Positions 1-5,745 of a stretch of DNA of 8,263 nt are shown here, one piece after another; position 1 is the stretch's first letter, and each line of letters begins with the position of its first letter. The DNA comes from Cyclobacteriaceae bacterium. GTDB taxonomy: Bacteria > Bacteroidota > Bacteroidia > Cytophagales > Cyclobacteriaceae. Both the position numbers and the translations under genes were made by a program. The stretch covers positions 1-8,263 of the forward strand of contig JAOTYN010000173.1 in NCBI GenBank assembly GCA_029861825.1. The letters run 5' to 3'. The notes under the pieces are model-generated. The model saw nothing but the letters and a program-made list of their open reading frames with translations. It searched no databases and was not told the origin of the DNA.

Positions 1-69
1 GGACGTGAGATTCTGGCGGCCAACCAGGTACACGGCGAATTATTGGAGATCATCCAAGAACACTGGTAG
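1..69 (+). CDS. C-terminal end of an unidentified protein (partial)
   Basis: An open frame runs from the first base of the window to a TAG at 67-69, giving 22 residues that end in IIQEHW. It reads as an amphipathic helix with no diagnostic motif, so I cannot name the family. The stop lies only 3 bases from the stop codon of the converging radical SAM gene, a tight tail-to-tail spacing seen twice more in this window, which supports this being a real gene end. The frame is short enough to be open by chance, and the rest of the gene lies outside the window. Confidence 0.5.
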   Translation, partial: GREILAANQVHGELLEIIQEHW

Positions 70-72
70 TGA

Positions 73-1095
73 TCAAGCCCAAACTCGAGTGCCTTCGGTA
101 CAGTTGCGGCACATATCCACTTGCTCCCGGGCGTGTATCAATTGTTGCCGGAAACGGTCATAAGGAGTACTAAACCACAAATCTTTGAACGACTGTTTAT
201 TCATATCACCCAACACATGATGGGCATCTTTGTCAAAACAGCAAGGCACCACCTGCCCGTCCCAGGTGATTACACAACTATGCCACATTTTCCAACAATG
301 GTTGAGCATACGGTTTTTTAAGCTGTAAGTTCCATCAGCCTGGGCTCGATAGCGGGAGTATTTATCGTTTTCAGGGATCAGGGGTGAACCCTGCACATAG
401 TCGTATATCTGCGCCGTTTTAAATCCTACCGCATCTACCTGCAGTTCTTTAGCCAGAGCTTTAACCTCTTCGATCTGGTGTTCATTGGGTTTCACTACCA
501 GAAACTGAAAAATAAGGTGAGGCGTGCGCGACCTTAGCTTCTTTTTCCAAGCTACGATCTGCCGGGTTCCTTCCAGTACGCGTTCCAACTTACCGCCGAT
601 GCGATAACTTTCATAGGTTTCTTGGGTGGTACCGTCAATAGATATGATCAATCGGTCCAAACCAGACTCCACCGTCTTGCGGGCATTGTCTGAATTTAGG
701 AAATGACCGTTGGTAGAAGTGGCGGTATAAATCTTTTTATCGGCAGCAGCCTTTACCAGGTCGTAAAACTGAGGATGTAGATAAGGCTCGCCTTGAAAAT
801 ATAATAGTAAATACCACAATGACGGAGCCAGCTGATCCAGGGTTTGTTGGAAAAGCTCCAGAGAGAGCATCCCGGTGGGGCGGGTAAAGTTCCTCAGCCC
901 ACTGGGGCATTCCGGACACCTCAAATTGCAGCTGGTGGTAGGCTCGATGGACACACTTAAGGGCAGTCCCCATTGCCGGCTCTGCTTGGTCCACTTGGAA
1001 TAATAGTAACTGGAGAGCAAGCGCAGAGCATTAACACCCCTACGGGGAGTGAATTTCGACATGAGATTAAGGCTATCCTGCAGGTTGGAGATCAT
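73..1095 (-). CDS. Radical SAM protein with SPASM domain
   Basis: A 340-residue radical SAM enzyme. The core cluster motif CNLRCPEC places the three cysteines that bind the SAM-coordinating [4Fe-4S] cluster at C56, C60 and C63. GEP at 102-104, STNG at 127-130 and SIDG at 152-155 are the expected glycine-rich strand and SAM-contacting motifs of the partial TIM barrel. The C-terminal part is a SPASM-type auxiliary-cluster domain, with C267, C274, the pair C285-C286 (in VVPCCFD) and a final CRNC (C329, C332). Characterised SPASM enzymes modify peptides or proteins (for example PqqE or anaerobic sulfatase maturases) or other small substrates. No precursor peptide, sulfatase or maturation partner is visible here, so the substrate is unknown. 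The roughly 45 residues before the barrel are basic and aromatic. The start is the ATG at 1093-1095, with no obvious Shine-Dalgarno sequence. Family assignment is firm; function is open. Confidence 0.93.
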   Translation of the reverse strand: MISNLQDSLNLMSKFTPRRGVNALRLLSSYYYSKWTKQSRQWGLPLSVSIEPTTSCNLRCPECPSGLRNFTRPTGMLSLELFQQTLDQLAPSLWYLLLYFQGEPYLHPQFYDLVKAAADKKIYTATSTNGHFLNSDNARKTVESGLDRLIISIDGTTQETYESYRIGGKLERVLEGTRQIVAWKKKLRSRTPHLIFQFLVVKPNEHQIEEVKALAKELQVDAVGFKTAQIYDYVQGSPLIPENDKYSRYRAQADGTYSLKNRMLNHCWKMWHSCVITWDGQVVPCCFDKDAHHVLGDMNKQSFKDLWFSTPYDRFRQQLIHAREQVDMCRNCTEGTRVWA

Positions 1096-1312
1096 GGCAA
1101 ACTAAAACTACTATCTTTTTCCTAAATTAGACATTAAAATTTTAAAGGAGCATGGAGTAATGCTAACTTACCTTATAGAACATCATCTTAGGATATTTGC
1201 CGACTAGCATAATCTTAATTAGAATTGCTATAGCTTGTGAAATATCCAGTATAAAAAAGAACCGGTCGGTGGATAGGTAAGAAGGTCATAACAGGCACTC
1301 AAAACAGTTAAT
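1096..1312. other. Divergent intergenic region, radical SAM gene / DUF4230 gene
   Basis: This 217-base AT-rich gap must hold the promoters of the two divergent genes. I see no full match to the Bacteroidota -7 box TAnnTTTG in either direction. The nearest toward the DUF4230 gene is GATATTTG at 1192-1199 (one mismatch), about 110 bases from the start codon. A perfect 12-base palindrome, TTAAAATTTTAA, sits at 1134-1145, but at this composition it could be chance. No RNA gene or terminator hairpin is evident. Confidence 0.5.
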
Positions 1313-1951
1313 ATGCGTACATTAAAGATCATTTTTTGGTTATTCCCCTGGGTGTTTTTAGCCCTTTGCGGCTACTTGGTGTGGAACAATTGGTCCGCCA
1401 TAAACTTTATGCCCCAAGCTCAAACCAGCGAAACCATAATTCAAACCCTGGTATTGGAGCGTATGGAGGAACTGGGAAAACTGGAACTAACCAAGTATCA
1501 TTTTCAGGAGATCACCGAGATCCAAAAGGTAGGCCGTGATTTTTATAGTCTGTTTAAATTGGAAGGTGATTCCAAGGCGGTATTGATCTCCAACGGTGAA
1601 GCTGTGGGCTGTCTGGACCTTACCAAGATGGAAGTGAAGGATCTGCAGGTGGCAGGGGATACCCTGTTGGTTCAATTACCGGCTCCAGAAATTTGTTATT
1701 TCAAATTGGACTTGGAAAAGACCCGGGTCTATGCTTTGGAGACTGGCCTATTTACTAGCGAAAAGAGCTTTATAGAGAGAGCTTACAAGAGTGCGGAAAA
1801 CCAGATCCTGGAGTCGGCCTTGAATTCAGGTATCTTGGATCAGACCAAGGAAAATGCCGAATTGGTCTTGAAACCATTGCTGGAGCAGCTTTCCCAGAAA
1901 AAGGTGATTTTAGTTTATGATATTACCAAGGTGAAGATCACTCCCCAATAG
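1313..1951 (+). CDS. DUF4230 domain membrane-anchored protein
   Basis: A 212-residue protein with one N-terminal hydrophobic segment at about residues 5-25 and the remainder probably outside the cytoplasmic membrane. The body matches my recollection of the DUF4230 family: a helix with LVLERMEELGKLELTKY (47-62), beta strands with the sequence KAVLISNGEAVGCLDL (88-103), an alternating strand region near LLVQLPAPEI (118-127), then a long amphipathic helical tail (about 151-196) and a final strand. Family members are widespread in bacteria but none has a settled biochemical role that I know of. No lipobox or catalytic motif is visible. The start is the ATG at 1313, which places the membrane segment correctly. 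Its last 14 bases overlap the end of the converging recX gene, so no independent terminator lies between them. Confidence 0.85.
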   Translation: MRTLKIIFWLFPWVFLALCGYLVWNNWSAINFMPQAQTSETIIQTLVLERMEELGKLELTKYHFQEITEIQKVGRDFYSLFKLEGDSKAVLISNGEAVGCLDLTKMEVKDLQVAGDTLLVQLPAPEICYFKLDLEKTRVYALETGLFTSEKSFIERAYKSAENQILESALNSGILDQTKENAELVLKPLLEQLSQKKVILVYDITKVKITPQ

Positions 1952-2420
1952 GCTCTTTTAGTATTTTCCAAATAAGATCCGGCTCATACCCTTTAGACAT
2001 TACATACTGGGCGGCCTTATGCCGGCGTACAAACAGGTCGTCGATTTCTAGTTTACTCCATTTCTCTGATATCAATTTCCTAAGAGTTTGATGATAGTCG
2101 GGATCCTCAATGGAGCCCAGCGCTTTTTTGATGCAGTAAGTGGTGAGTCCATGTGATTCAAGCCCCTGCTGGATTTTTAGCTTGCCCCATTTTTTCAGTC
2201 GGAATTTACCGCCGGCGTAGGCTATGGCAAATCGTTCCTCATTGATAAACCCCTCAGTGATCAGCTCAGAAATTACCTCTTCAGCCGCGTCCCAACCAAG
2301 ACCATAGCTGTGTAGTTTCTCTCTGACTTCTCTCTGGGTACGTTCCCGGTAAGCACAGTAGCGGGCTGCCTTTAACTTGGCATTTTTGCGGTACTCCTCC
2401 TCCTTTGCTGTCTTGCCCAT
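1938..2420 (-). CDS. recX: Regulatory protein RecX
   Basis: A 160-residue RecX homologue, close to the usual length (E. coli RecX is 166 residues). RecX proteins bind RecA filaments in the cytoplasm and generally inhibit recombinase and coprotease activity. The diagnostic three-helix repeats are present: AARYCAYRERTQREVREKL (18-36), then the signature stretch from GFINEERFA (57-65) to FRLKKWGKLKIQQGL (73-87), then helices GLTTYCIKKAL (91-101) and the last repeat near HKAAQYVMSKGYEPDLIW (134-151). recA is not in the window, so the gene is unlinked to recA at this range. The start ATG at 2418-2420 gives the expected N-terminus. A consensus -7 box lies 13 bases upstream, predicting a short leader. 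The 3' end overlaps the DUF4230 gene by 14 bases. Confidence 0.93.
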   Translation of the reverse strand: MGKTAKEEEYRKNAKLKAARYCAYRERTQREVREKLHSYGLGWDAAEEVISELITEGFINEERFAIAYAGGKFRLKKWGKLKIQQGLESHGLTTYCIKKALGSIEDPDYHQTLRKLISEKWSKLEIDDLFVRRHKAAQYVMSKGYEPDLIWKILKEPIGE

Positions 2421-2433
2421 TTGGACTATATTA

Positions 2434-2441
2434 CAAACCTA
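2434..2441 (-). promoter_or_regulatory. Candidate -7 box for recX
   Basis: On the - strand these bases read TAGGTTTG, an exact match to the Bacteroidota -7 consensus TAnnTTTG, 13 bases before the recX start codon. A TTG that could serve as the -33 element is at 2464-2466, but the 22-base gap is slightly longer than usual. Transcription would start a few bases upstream of the ATG, giving a very short leader. The box also lies in the only gap available to the divergent transporter gene. Confidence 0.45.
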
Positions 2442-2477
2442 TTAGTTCAGGATAATTCCCAGGCAATTTACGAATAA

Positions 2478-3719
2478 TTGAAAAACCCAAAGGCTCTTGC
2501 ATTACTATTCGCAGCCAATGCCATTTCCGGTTTTGCCCAGGGAGTTTCCATGTTGGCCATACCCTGGTATTTCGCCCAAAGAGGGATTTCCTCACAGTTT
2601 AATATCATCTTTGCGGTCATAACTTTTGCTACCATTTTTTGGGGACTATTCGCTGGTACTCTGGTAGATCGCTTTAACCGGCGGGGGTTGTTTTTATCCA
2701 CCAACATTGTAGAAGGTACCCTCCTATTGCTAGTGGCAGGGGCCGGTTGGCTTCAGGGAAGCCTACCTTTGCCGCTTATCGTGCTGGTGTTTACCATTAC
2801 CGTGTTTGGTTATCGTATGCACTATCCCAATTTATATGCTTTTGTTCAAGAAATAAGTCTTCCCAAACATTACACCCGAGCTACCAGCTATATTGAGATT
2901 GTGGGACAGGCTTCCAATGTGATGGCCGGCGCCATGGCCGTGGTTTTATTGGAAGGAGTAGACGCCCACTTGCCGTTGATAGGTCATATAACCATTGAAG
3001 CCTGGGAAATTTACGAGATCTTTACCTTGGATGGCATTACCTACTTCATGTCAGTATTTTTGATCTCCTTTATACGGTACATTCCGGATAAAGTATTTAA
3101 GGTCGATCGGAGCCCTTTGGTTTCCAGATTGAAAACGGGATTCAAATTTTTGAAGGACCATCCTACAGTGTTTCTATTCGGCTTCTTTACTCATTCCATT
3201 TTTGTGATTTTACTGGTGAGTTTATTCACCGTTATGCCTATGTACATCACCCATTTTCTGAAGGTGGGAGGTGAAGTCTTCGGGGGTATGGAAATGCTTT
3301 ATGGCGTGGGTGCTTTAATGGCCGGGATCTTTATAGGACGGTGGACACAGCGATGGCCCAAAGTTAAGGTGATCATTTTTTTTATGTTTTTGACTACCCT
3401 GTTGCTGACCATGTGTGCGCTGATAAAGTCTGTGCCCTATTACTTTACAGTGGGATTTCTAATTGGATTTGCCAATGCCGGCACTCGCATCTTAAGAGTA
3501 AGTTACTTGTTCGATCATATCCCCAACCAGGTAATTGGCCGGGTGAACAGTGTTTTTAGCGTTTTGAACCTGATCATGCGCACCAGCTTTATTTTGGTCT
3601 TTTCACTGGCTTTTTTCGCCCAGGGTGAGAATATCACCTATGCCTATTATGTGATGGCCGGTTATACCTTGTTGTCCGGTGTGGTTCTGCTACGCTACTA
3701 CCCCAAGTTTAGAGTATGA
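2478..3719 (+). CDS. MFS transporter (MFS_3 / EntS-like), TTG start
   Basis: A 413-residue inner-membrane transporter of the major facilitator superfamily with about 12 predicted membrane helices. The loop between helices 2 and 3 carries a clear MFS motif A (GTLVDRFNRRG, 60-70). A central cytoplasmic loop (about 202-228, basic) separates the two six-helix halves, and IGRVNSVFSVLN (353-364) resembles the second-half signature of the MFS_3 group, which includes enterobactin-exporter-like proteins. The substrate cannot be read from the sequence. The stretch 160-185 (VDAHLPLIGH...) is a long hydrophilic loop between helices 5 and 6. The start is the TTG at 2478: an in-frame TAA immediately precedes it and the next in-frame ATG (2550) would cut helix 1 in half. 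The stop is one base from that of the converging YcxB-like gene. Confidence 0.9.
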   Translation: MKNPKALALLFAANAISGFAQGVSMLAIPWYFAQRGISSQFNIIFAVITFATIFWGLFAGTLVDRFNRRGLFLSTNIVEGTLLLLVAGAGWLQGSLPLPLIVLVFTITVFGYRMHYPNLYAFVQEISLPKHYTRATSYIEIVGQASNVMAGAMAVVLLEGVDAHLPLIGHITIEAWEIYEIFTLDGITYFMSVFLISFIRYIPDKVFKVDRSPLVSRLKTGFKFLKDHPTVFLFGFFTHSIFVILLVSLFTVMPMYITHFLKVGGEVFGGMEMLYGVGALMAGIFIGRWTQRWPKVKVIIFFMFLTTLLLTMCALIKSVPYYFTVGFLIGFANAGTRILRVSYLFDHIPNQVIGRVNSVFSVLNLIMRTSFILVFSLAFFAQGENITYAYYVMAGYTLLSGVVLLRYYPKFRV

Positions 3720-3720
3720 A

Positions 3721-4194
3721 TCATTTTACCAAGCCTTTGCGTCGCAGGATGGTCTCCACAAACTTTATCTGGTTTTCATTATTGAAGATGCGAAAAGGCA
3801 AGTGGATCAACTGCGCTTTGGAAACCACCAACAGGAAATAATCCTTAGCCACGGTGGCTCGTTTGATCATGTCCCAAGTAATGGGCATTCCTTGCTTGCT
3901 GCTAACTTTTACCATGATCTGGCGGCTGTCGATTTCGTAACCAAGTTTCTCAAAAAGGACTTTGTTCTGCTCAAGCTGGGGGATTCCAGCAAATTGAATC
4001 ACCCAAAATAGCACATAAAGCACCAGGGCGATGGAGGCCCCGGTAATCCACCAGTGAGAGGGAAGTACAAAATACATGCCGCAAAGGACCAAATAAATTA
4101 AGAAAACCCACCATTGTTCCTTAAGAATATTGGTCAGACCCATTCTTATATAGGTACCGGTAGGGAGTTTATATTTTTTTGTCTTAACGATCAT
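3721..4194 (-). CDS. YcxB-like membrane protein
   Basis: A 157-residue protein beginning MIVKTKKYKLP, with two hydrophobic helices at about 28-45 and 51-70 and a cytoplasmic C-terminal domain. The segment from GYEID (85-89) through ITWDMIKRATVAKDYFLLVV (105-124) to LIHLPFRIF (129-137) and a final helix fits the YcxB-like C-terminal domain (PF14317). The usual pattern is a strand, the W-x-x-I-x-x hairpin, a dyf-LL strand, then a P-containing strand and an ending helix. No enzymatic residues are evident and the role is unknown. In frame, the sequence upstream of the ATG stays open for only 14 codons to a TAG with no better start, so 4194 is the probable start. It lies 67 bases downstream of nadC in the same direction but has its own candidate -7 box. 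Confidence 0.82.
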   Translation of the reverse strand: MIVKTKKYKLPTGTYIRMGLTNILKEQWWVFLIYLVLCGMYFVLPSHWWITGASIALVLYVLFWVIQFAGIPQLEQNKVLFEKLGYEIDSRQIMVKVSSKQGMPITWDMIKRATVAKDYFLLVVSKAQLIHLPFRIFNNENQIKFVETILRRKGLVK

Positions 4195-4219
4195 ACGCTT
4201 GCGGAAGTAAACTGGGCTC

Positions 4220-4227
4220 CAAATATA
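4220..4227 (-). promoter_or_regulatory. Candidate -7 box for the YcxB-like gene
   Basis: The - strand reads TATATTTG, an exact TAnnTTTG match, 25 bases before the YcxB-like start codon and 34 bases after the nadC stop. No TTG lies at the normal -33 distance. If active, the YcxB-like gene could be expressed separately from nadC. Confidence 0.4.
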
Positions 4228-4261
4228 GTAAAAAACCTATGGTCCAGAAAAGTTGAGAAAA

Positions 4262-5131
4262 CTATTTGGAGGGGTCTGCTTTTAAGCTTATGTCAAGACT
4301 CTTAACAGAGTGGGTCAGAGCTCCCACGGAAATGAAATCTACACCGGTAGCAGCCACCTGGGCTATTGTATTTTCATTTATTCCACCAGAGGCTTCTGTT
4401 TGATATTTTCGCCCTATCAACTGTACCGCGGCGGTCATATCTTCAATGCTCATATTATCCAACATAATGCGATGGATCCCACCCACATCAAGTACTTGCC
4501 TTACCTCCTGTAGATTGCGGGTTTCAATTTCGATTTTAAGATCCAAATGATGAGACTTCAGGTAGTCTTGAGTGGCGGCGATGGCTTTCCCGATACCTCC
4601 GGCATAGTCAATATGATTGTCTTTTAGCATGATCATATCGTACAACCCAAAGCGGTGATTGGTTCCGCCTCCTATGGCTACTGCCCACTTTTCCAGCAAA
4701 CGAAAATTAGGGGTGGTCTTCCGGGTATCCAGTAGCTGTGCCGGGGTATGAGAGATCAGGGATTTGAGGTAGCGGGTATAGGTAGCGATCCCGCTCATGC
4801 GCTGTAGACAGTTTAGCACCAGTCTTTCCGAAGTAAGAATGGAGCGGGCCTTACCTTCTACATACAGACCAATGTCGCCATGTGCAACGTCTTCACCGTC
4901 CGACAATGATAATTGTACCTGCAATTCCGGGTCGACGGTATGGAAGATCCTTCGTGCTAATTCCAATCCGGCAATAATGCCTTGGTCTTTAATGATCAGT
5001 TTCGCACGATTTTGGGTTTCTGCAGGAATAGAAGCCAGGCTGCTGTGATCACCGTCGCCCACATCCTCTTTTAAGGCGGTGCAGATAAAGTCGTCCAAAG
5101 CAGCATCTGTGAGGTATTTCAGCTCATTCAT
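4262..5131 (-). CDS. nadC: Nicotinate-nucleotide diphosphorylase (carboxylating), quinolinate phosphoribosyltransferase
   Basis: A 289-residue cytoplasmic enzyme that converts quinolinate and PRPP to nicotinate mononucleotide, CO2 and diphosphate, the third step of de novo NAD synthesis. The N-terminal alpha/beta domain includes KEDVGDGDHSS (21-31) and the CLQRMSGIAT helix (108-117). The barrel domain holds the substrate-binding motifs: DTRKTTP (135-141, with R137 and K138), GGGTNHR (154-160), MLKDNH (168-173, with K170), EIETRN (201-206), MLDN (223-226), EASGGI (246-251) and ISVGALTHS (267-275). Length is typical and all key motifs are intact, so it should be active. nadA and nadB are not nearby. 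The ATG is only 12 bases past the T-run of a terminator-like hairpin, and I find no TAnnTTTG box between that hairpin and the upstream DUF4783 gene. Its transcription probably starts further upstream. Confidence 0.97.
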   Translation of the reverse strand: MNELKYLTDAALDDFICTALKEDVGDGDHSSLASIPAETQNRAKLIIKDQGIIAGLELARRIFHTVDPELQVQLSLSDGEDVAHGDIGLYVEGKARSILTSERLVLNCLQRMSGIATYTRYLKSLISHTPAQLLDTRKTTPNFRLLEKWAVAIGGGTNHRFGLYDMIMLKDNHIDYAGGIGKAIAATQDYLKSHHLDLKIEIETRNLQEVRQVLDVGGIHRIMLDNMSIEDMTAAVQLIGRKYQTEASGGINENTIAQVAATGVDFISVGALTHSVKSLDISLKADPSK

Positions 5132-5143
5132 TTCCGCTAAAAT

Positions 5144-5171
5144 AAAAAAAGGCTCAAACTTGAGCCTTTTT
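5144..5171 (-). terminator. Intrinsic terminator between the DUF4783 gene and nadC
   Basis: A perfect inverted repeat, GGCTCAA (5151-5157) and TTGAGCC (5160-5166), is extended by flanking A and T runs to a 12-bp stem. Read on the - strand the stem is followed by seven consecutive T residues (5150 down to 5144), the form of a rho-independent terminator for the DUF4783 gene, whose stop lies 20 bases upstream. Read on + it is followed by five T residues, but no + strand gene ends here. Its 3' edge is 12 bases from the nadC ATG. Confidence 0.8.
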
Positions 5172-5191
5172 ATCAGATAATTTTTCTAGTA

Positions 5192-5602
5192 CTATTCTTT
5201 AGTAAAATCAAGACTGCTTACTTTGTAGCCGCCCTCCAGGTTTTTGGATCGCAGCACTACTCTAAATGATCCACCTTCATAACTATAGCGGCCAATGGCG
5301 TATTTCAGTCCTCCTTCTGAAGCACCCTGATGAACATATTGAAAATCACTGGGCCGGTATTTGCCAAAAAAATCTTTCAATACATACTCTGCCTGGGTTT
5401 TGCTATAGTTGGACTGAACCCCCTCTATTTTAAGAGATACCATTTCACTCAGGTACTTGGACAACTCCTTAGAGCTACCTGCCTTAATGGCAGATCTCAC
5501 ATTGTTGATCACTTCACTTTGAGCCACCACAGGCGTGCTTGTGGCTAAAAAGCAACCAAATATTAAGAGTGAAAAATACGTTAATATCCTATTCTTGAGC
5601 AT
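5192..5602 (-). CDS. DUF4783 secreted protein
   Basis: A 136-residue exported protein. Residues 1-27 form a signal peptide: basic LKNR, a hydrophobic stretch from about 7 to 20, then TPVVA before the likely cleavage at A27/Q28. The mature part of about 109 residues matches the DUF4783 family (PF16022) as I recall it: helix VINNVRSAIKAG (31-42), LSKYLSEMVSLKIEG (47-61), SKTQAEYVLKDFF (67-79), then strands YAIGRYSYEGGSFRVVLRS (101-119) and YKVSSLDFTKE at the end. This layout resembles an NTF2-like cone fold. The family is essentially restricted to Bacteroidota and has no assigned function. From general knowledge of this phylum it is often found near nadC, as here. A consensus -7 box lies 29 bases upstream and a strong terminator follows the gene. 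Confidence 0.87.
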   Translation of the reverse strand: MLKNRILTYFSLLIFGCFLATSTPVVAQSEVINNVRSAIKAGSSKELSKYLSEMVSLKIEGVQSNYSKTQAEYVLKDFFGKYRPSDFQYVHQGASEGGLKYAIGRYSYEGGSFRVVLRSKNLEGGYKVSSLDFTKE

Positions 5603-5631
5603 AATTCAACTAATTTCACCATGCATATCTC

Positions 5632-5639
5632 CAAAACTA
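5632..5639 (-). promoter_or_regulatory. Candidate -7 box for the DUF4783 gene
   Basis: The - strand reads TAGTTTTG, an exact TAnnTTTG match, 29 bases before the DUF4783 start codon, giving a predicted leader of about 20-25 bases. A TTTG at 5653-5656 is too close (13 bases) to be a standard -33 element. This is the best visible candidate to drive the DUF4783 gene, and nadC by read-through. Confidence 0.45.
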
Positions 5640-5665
5640 TGCCAAAAAAGATCAAACCTCATTAC

Positions 5666-5680
5666 TGCGGTTTAACTGCA
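5666..5680. promoter_or_regulatory. Dyad-symmetric operator-like site
   Basis: TGCGGTTTAACTGCA is an odd-length dyad: seven symmetric positions around a central T, six of them complementary and one a G/T mismatch. It lies in the divergent DUF4783/gpmI gap, 26 bases upstream of the DUF4783 -7 box and 52 upstream of the gpmI one, and is directly followed by a palindrome, AATTTAAATT, at 5681-5690. The location would suit a transcription factor controlling either gene. No second copy is seen in the window, so it may be chance. Confidence 0.25.
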
Positions 5681-5732
5681 AATTTAAATTAATACAATCT
5701 AATATCAGTTACAAACCTAGGCTTTGAATATT

Positions 5733-5740
5733 TATATTTG
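5733..5740 (+). promoter_or_regulatory. Candidate -7 box for gpmI
   Basis: TATATTTG exactly matches TAnnTTTG, but it ends only 5 bases before the gpmI ATG, so a transcript from it would be leaderless or nearly so. There is no TTG at the -33 distance. TAGGCTTTG at 5718-5726 is an alternative with a spacer one base too long; it would give a leader of about 14 bases. Confidence 0.35.
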
Positions 5741-5745
5741 CAGCT

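Noticed and set aside
121..321. Open frames antisense to the radical SAM gene and similar short frames opposite recX, nadC and gpmI
   Set aside because: They lie wholly inside well-supported genes on the other strand, have no family resemblance and show low-quality composition, as expected of shadow frames.
73..1095. The radical SAM gene as part of a RiPP biosynthetic cluster
   Set aside because: No precursor peptide, recognition-element protein, protease or dedicated exporter is adjacent; the MFS gene is over 1 kb away beyond two unrelated genes.
1134..1145. Perfect palindrome TTAAAATTTTAA as an operator or attachment site
   Set aside because: It is purely A/T in an AT-rich gap and likely by chance; no second copy or nearby promoter box supports a role.
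1160..1207. A 15-codon + strand ORF (MLTYLIEHH...) preceded by AAAGGAG at 1144-1150
   Set aside because: It is very short, has no recognisable features, and Shine-Dalgarno-like matches carry little weight in Bacteroidota, so it cannot be told from chance.
4195..4236. N-terminal extension of the YcxB-like protein (frame open for 14 codons upstream of the ATG)
   Set aside because: The open stretch runs to a TAG with no ATG, GTG or TTG start, and it overlaps a candidate -7 box; the ATG at 4194 matches the usual family N-terminus.
5144..5171. The hairpin as a riboswitch or NAD-sensing element for nadC
   Set aside because: It is a simple short stem with a 2-4 base loop and a T-run, without the multi-helix architecture of a known riboswitch aptamer; terminator is the simpler reading.
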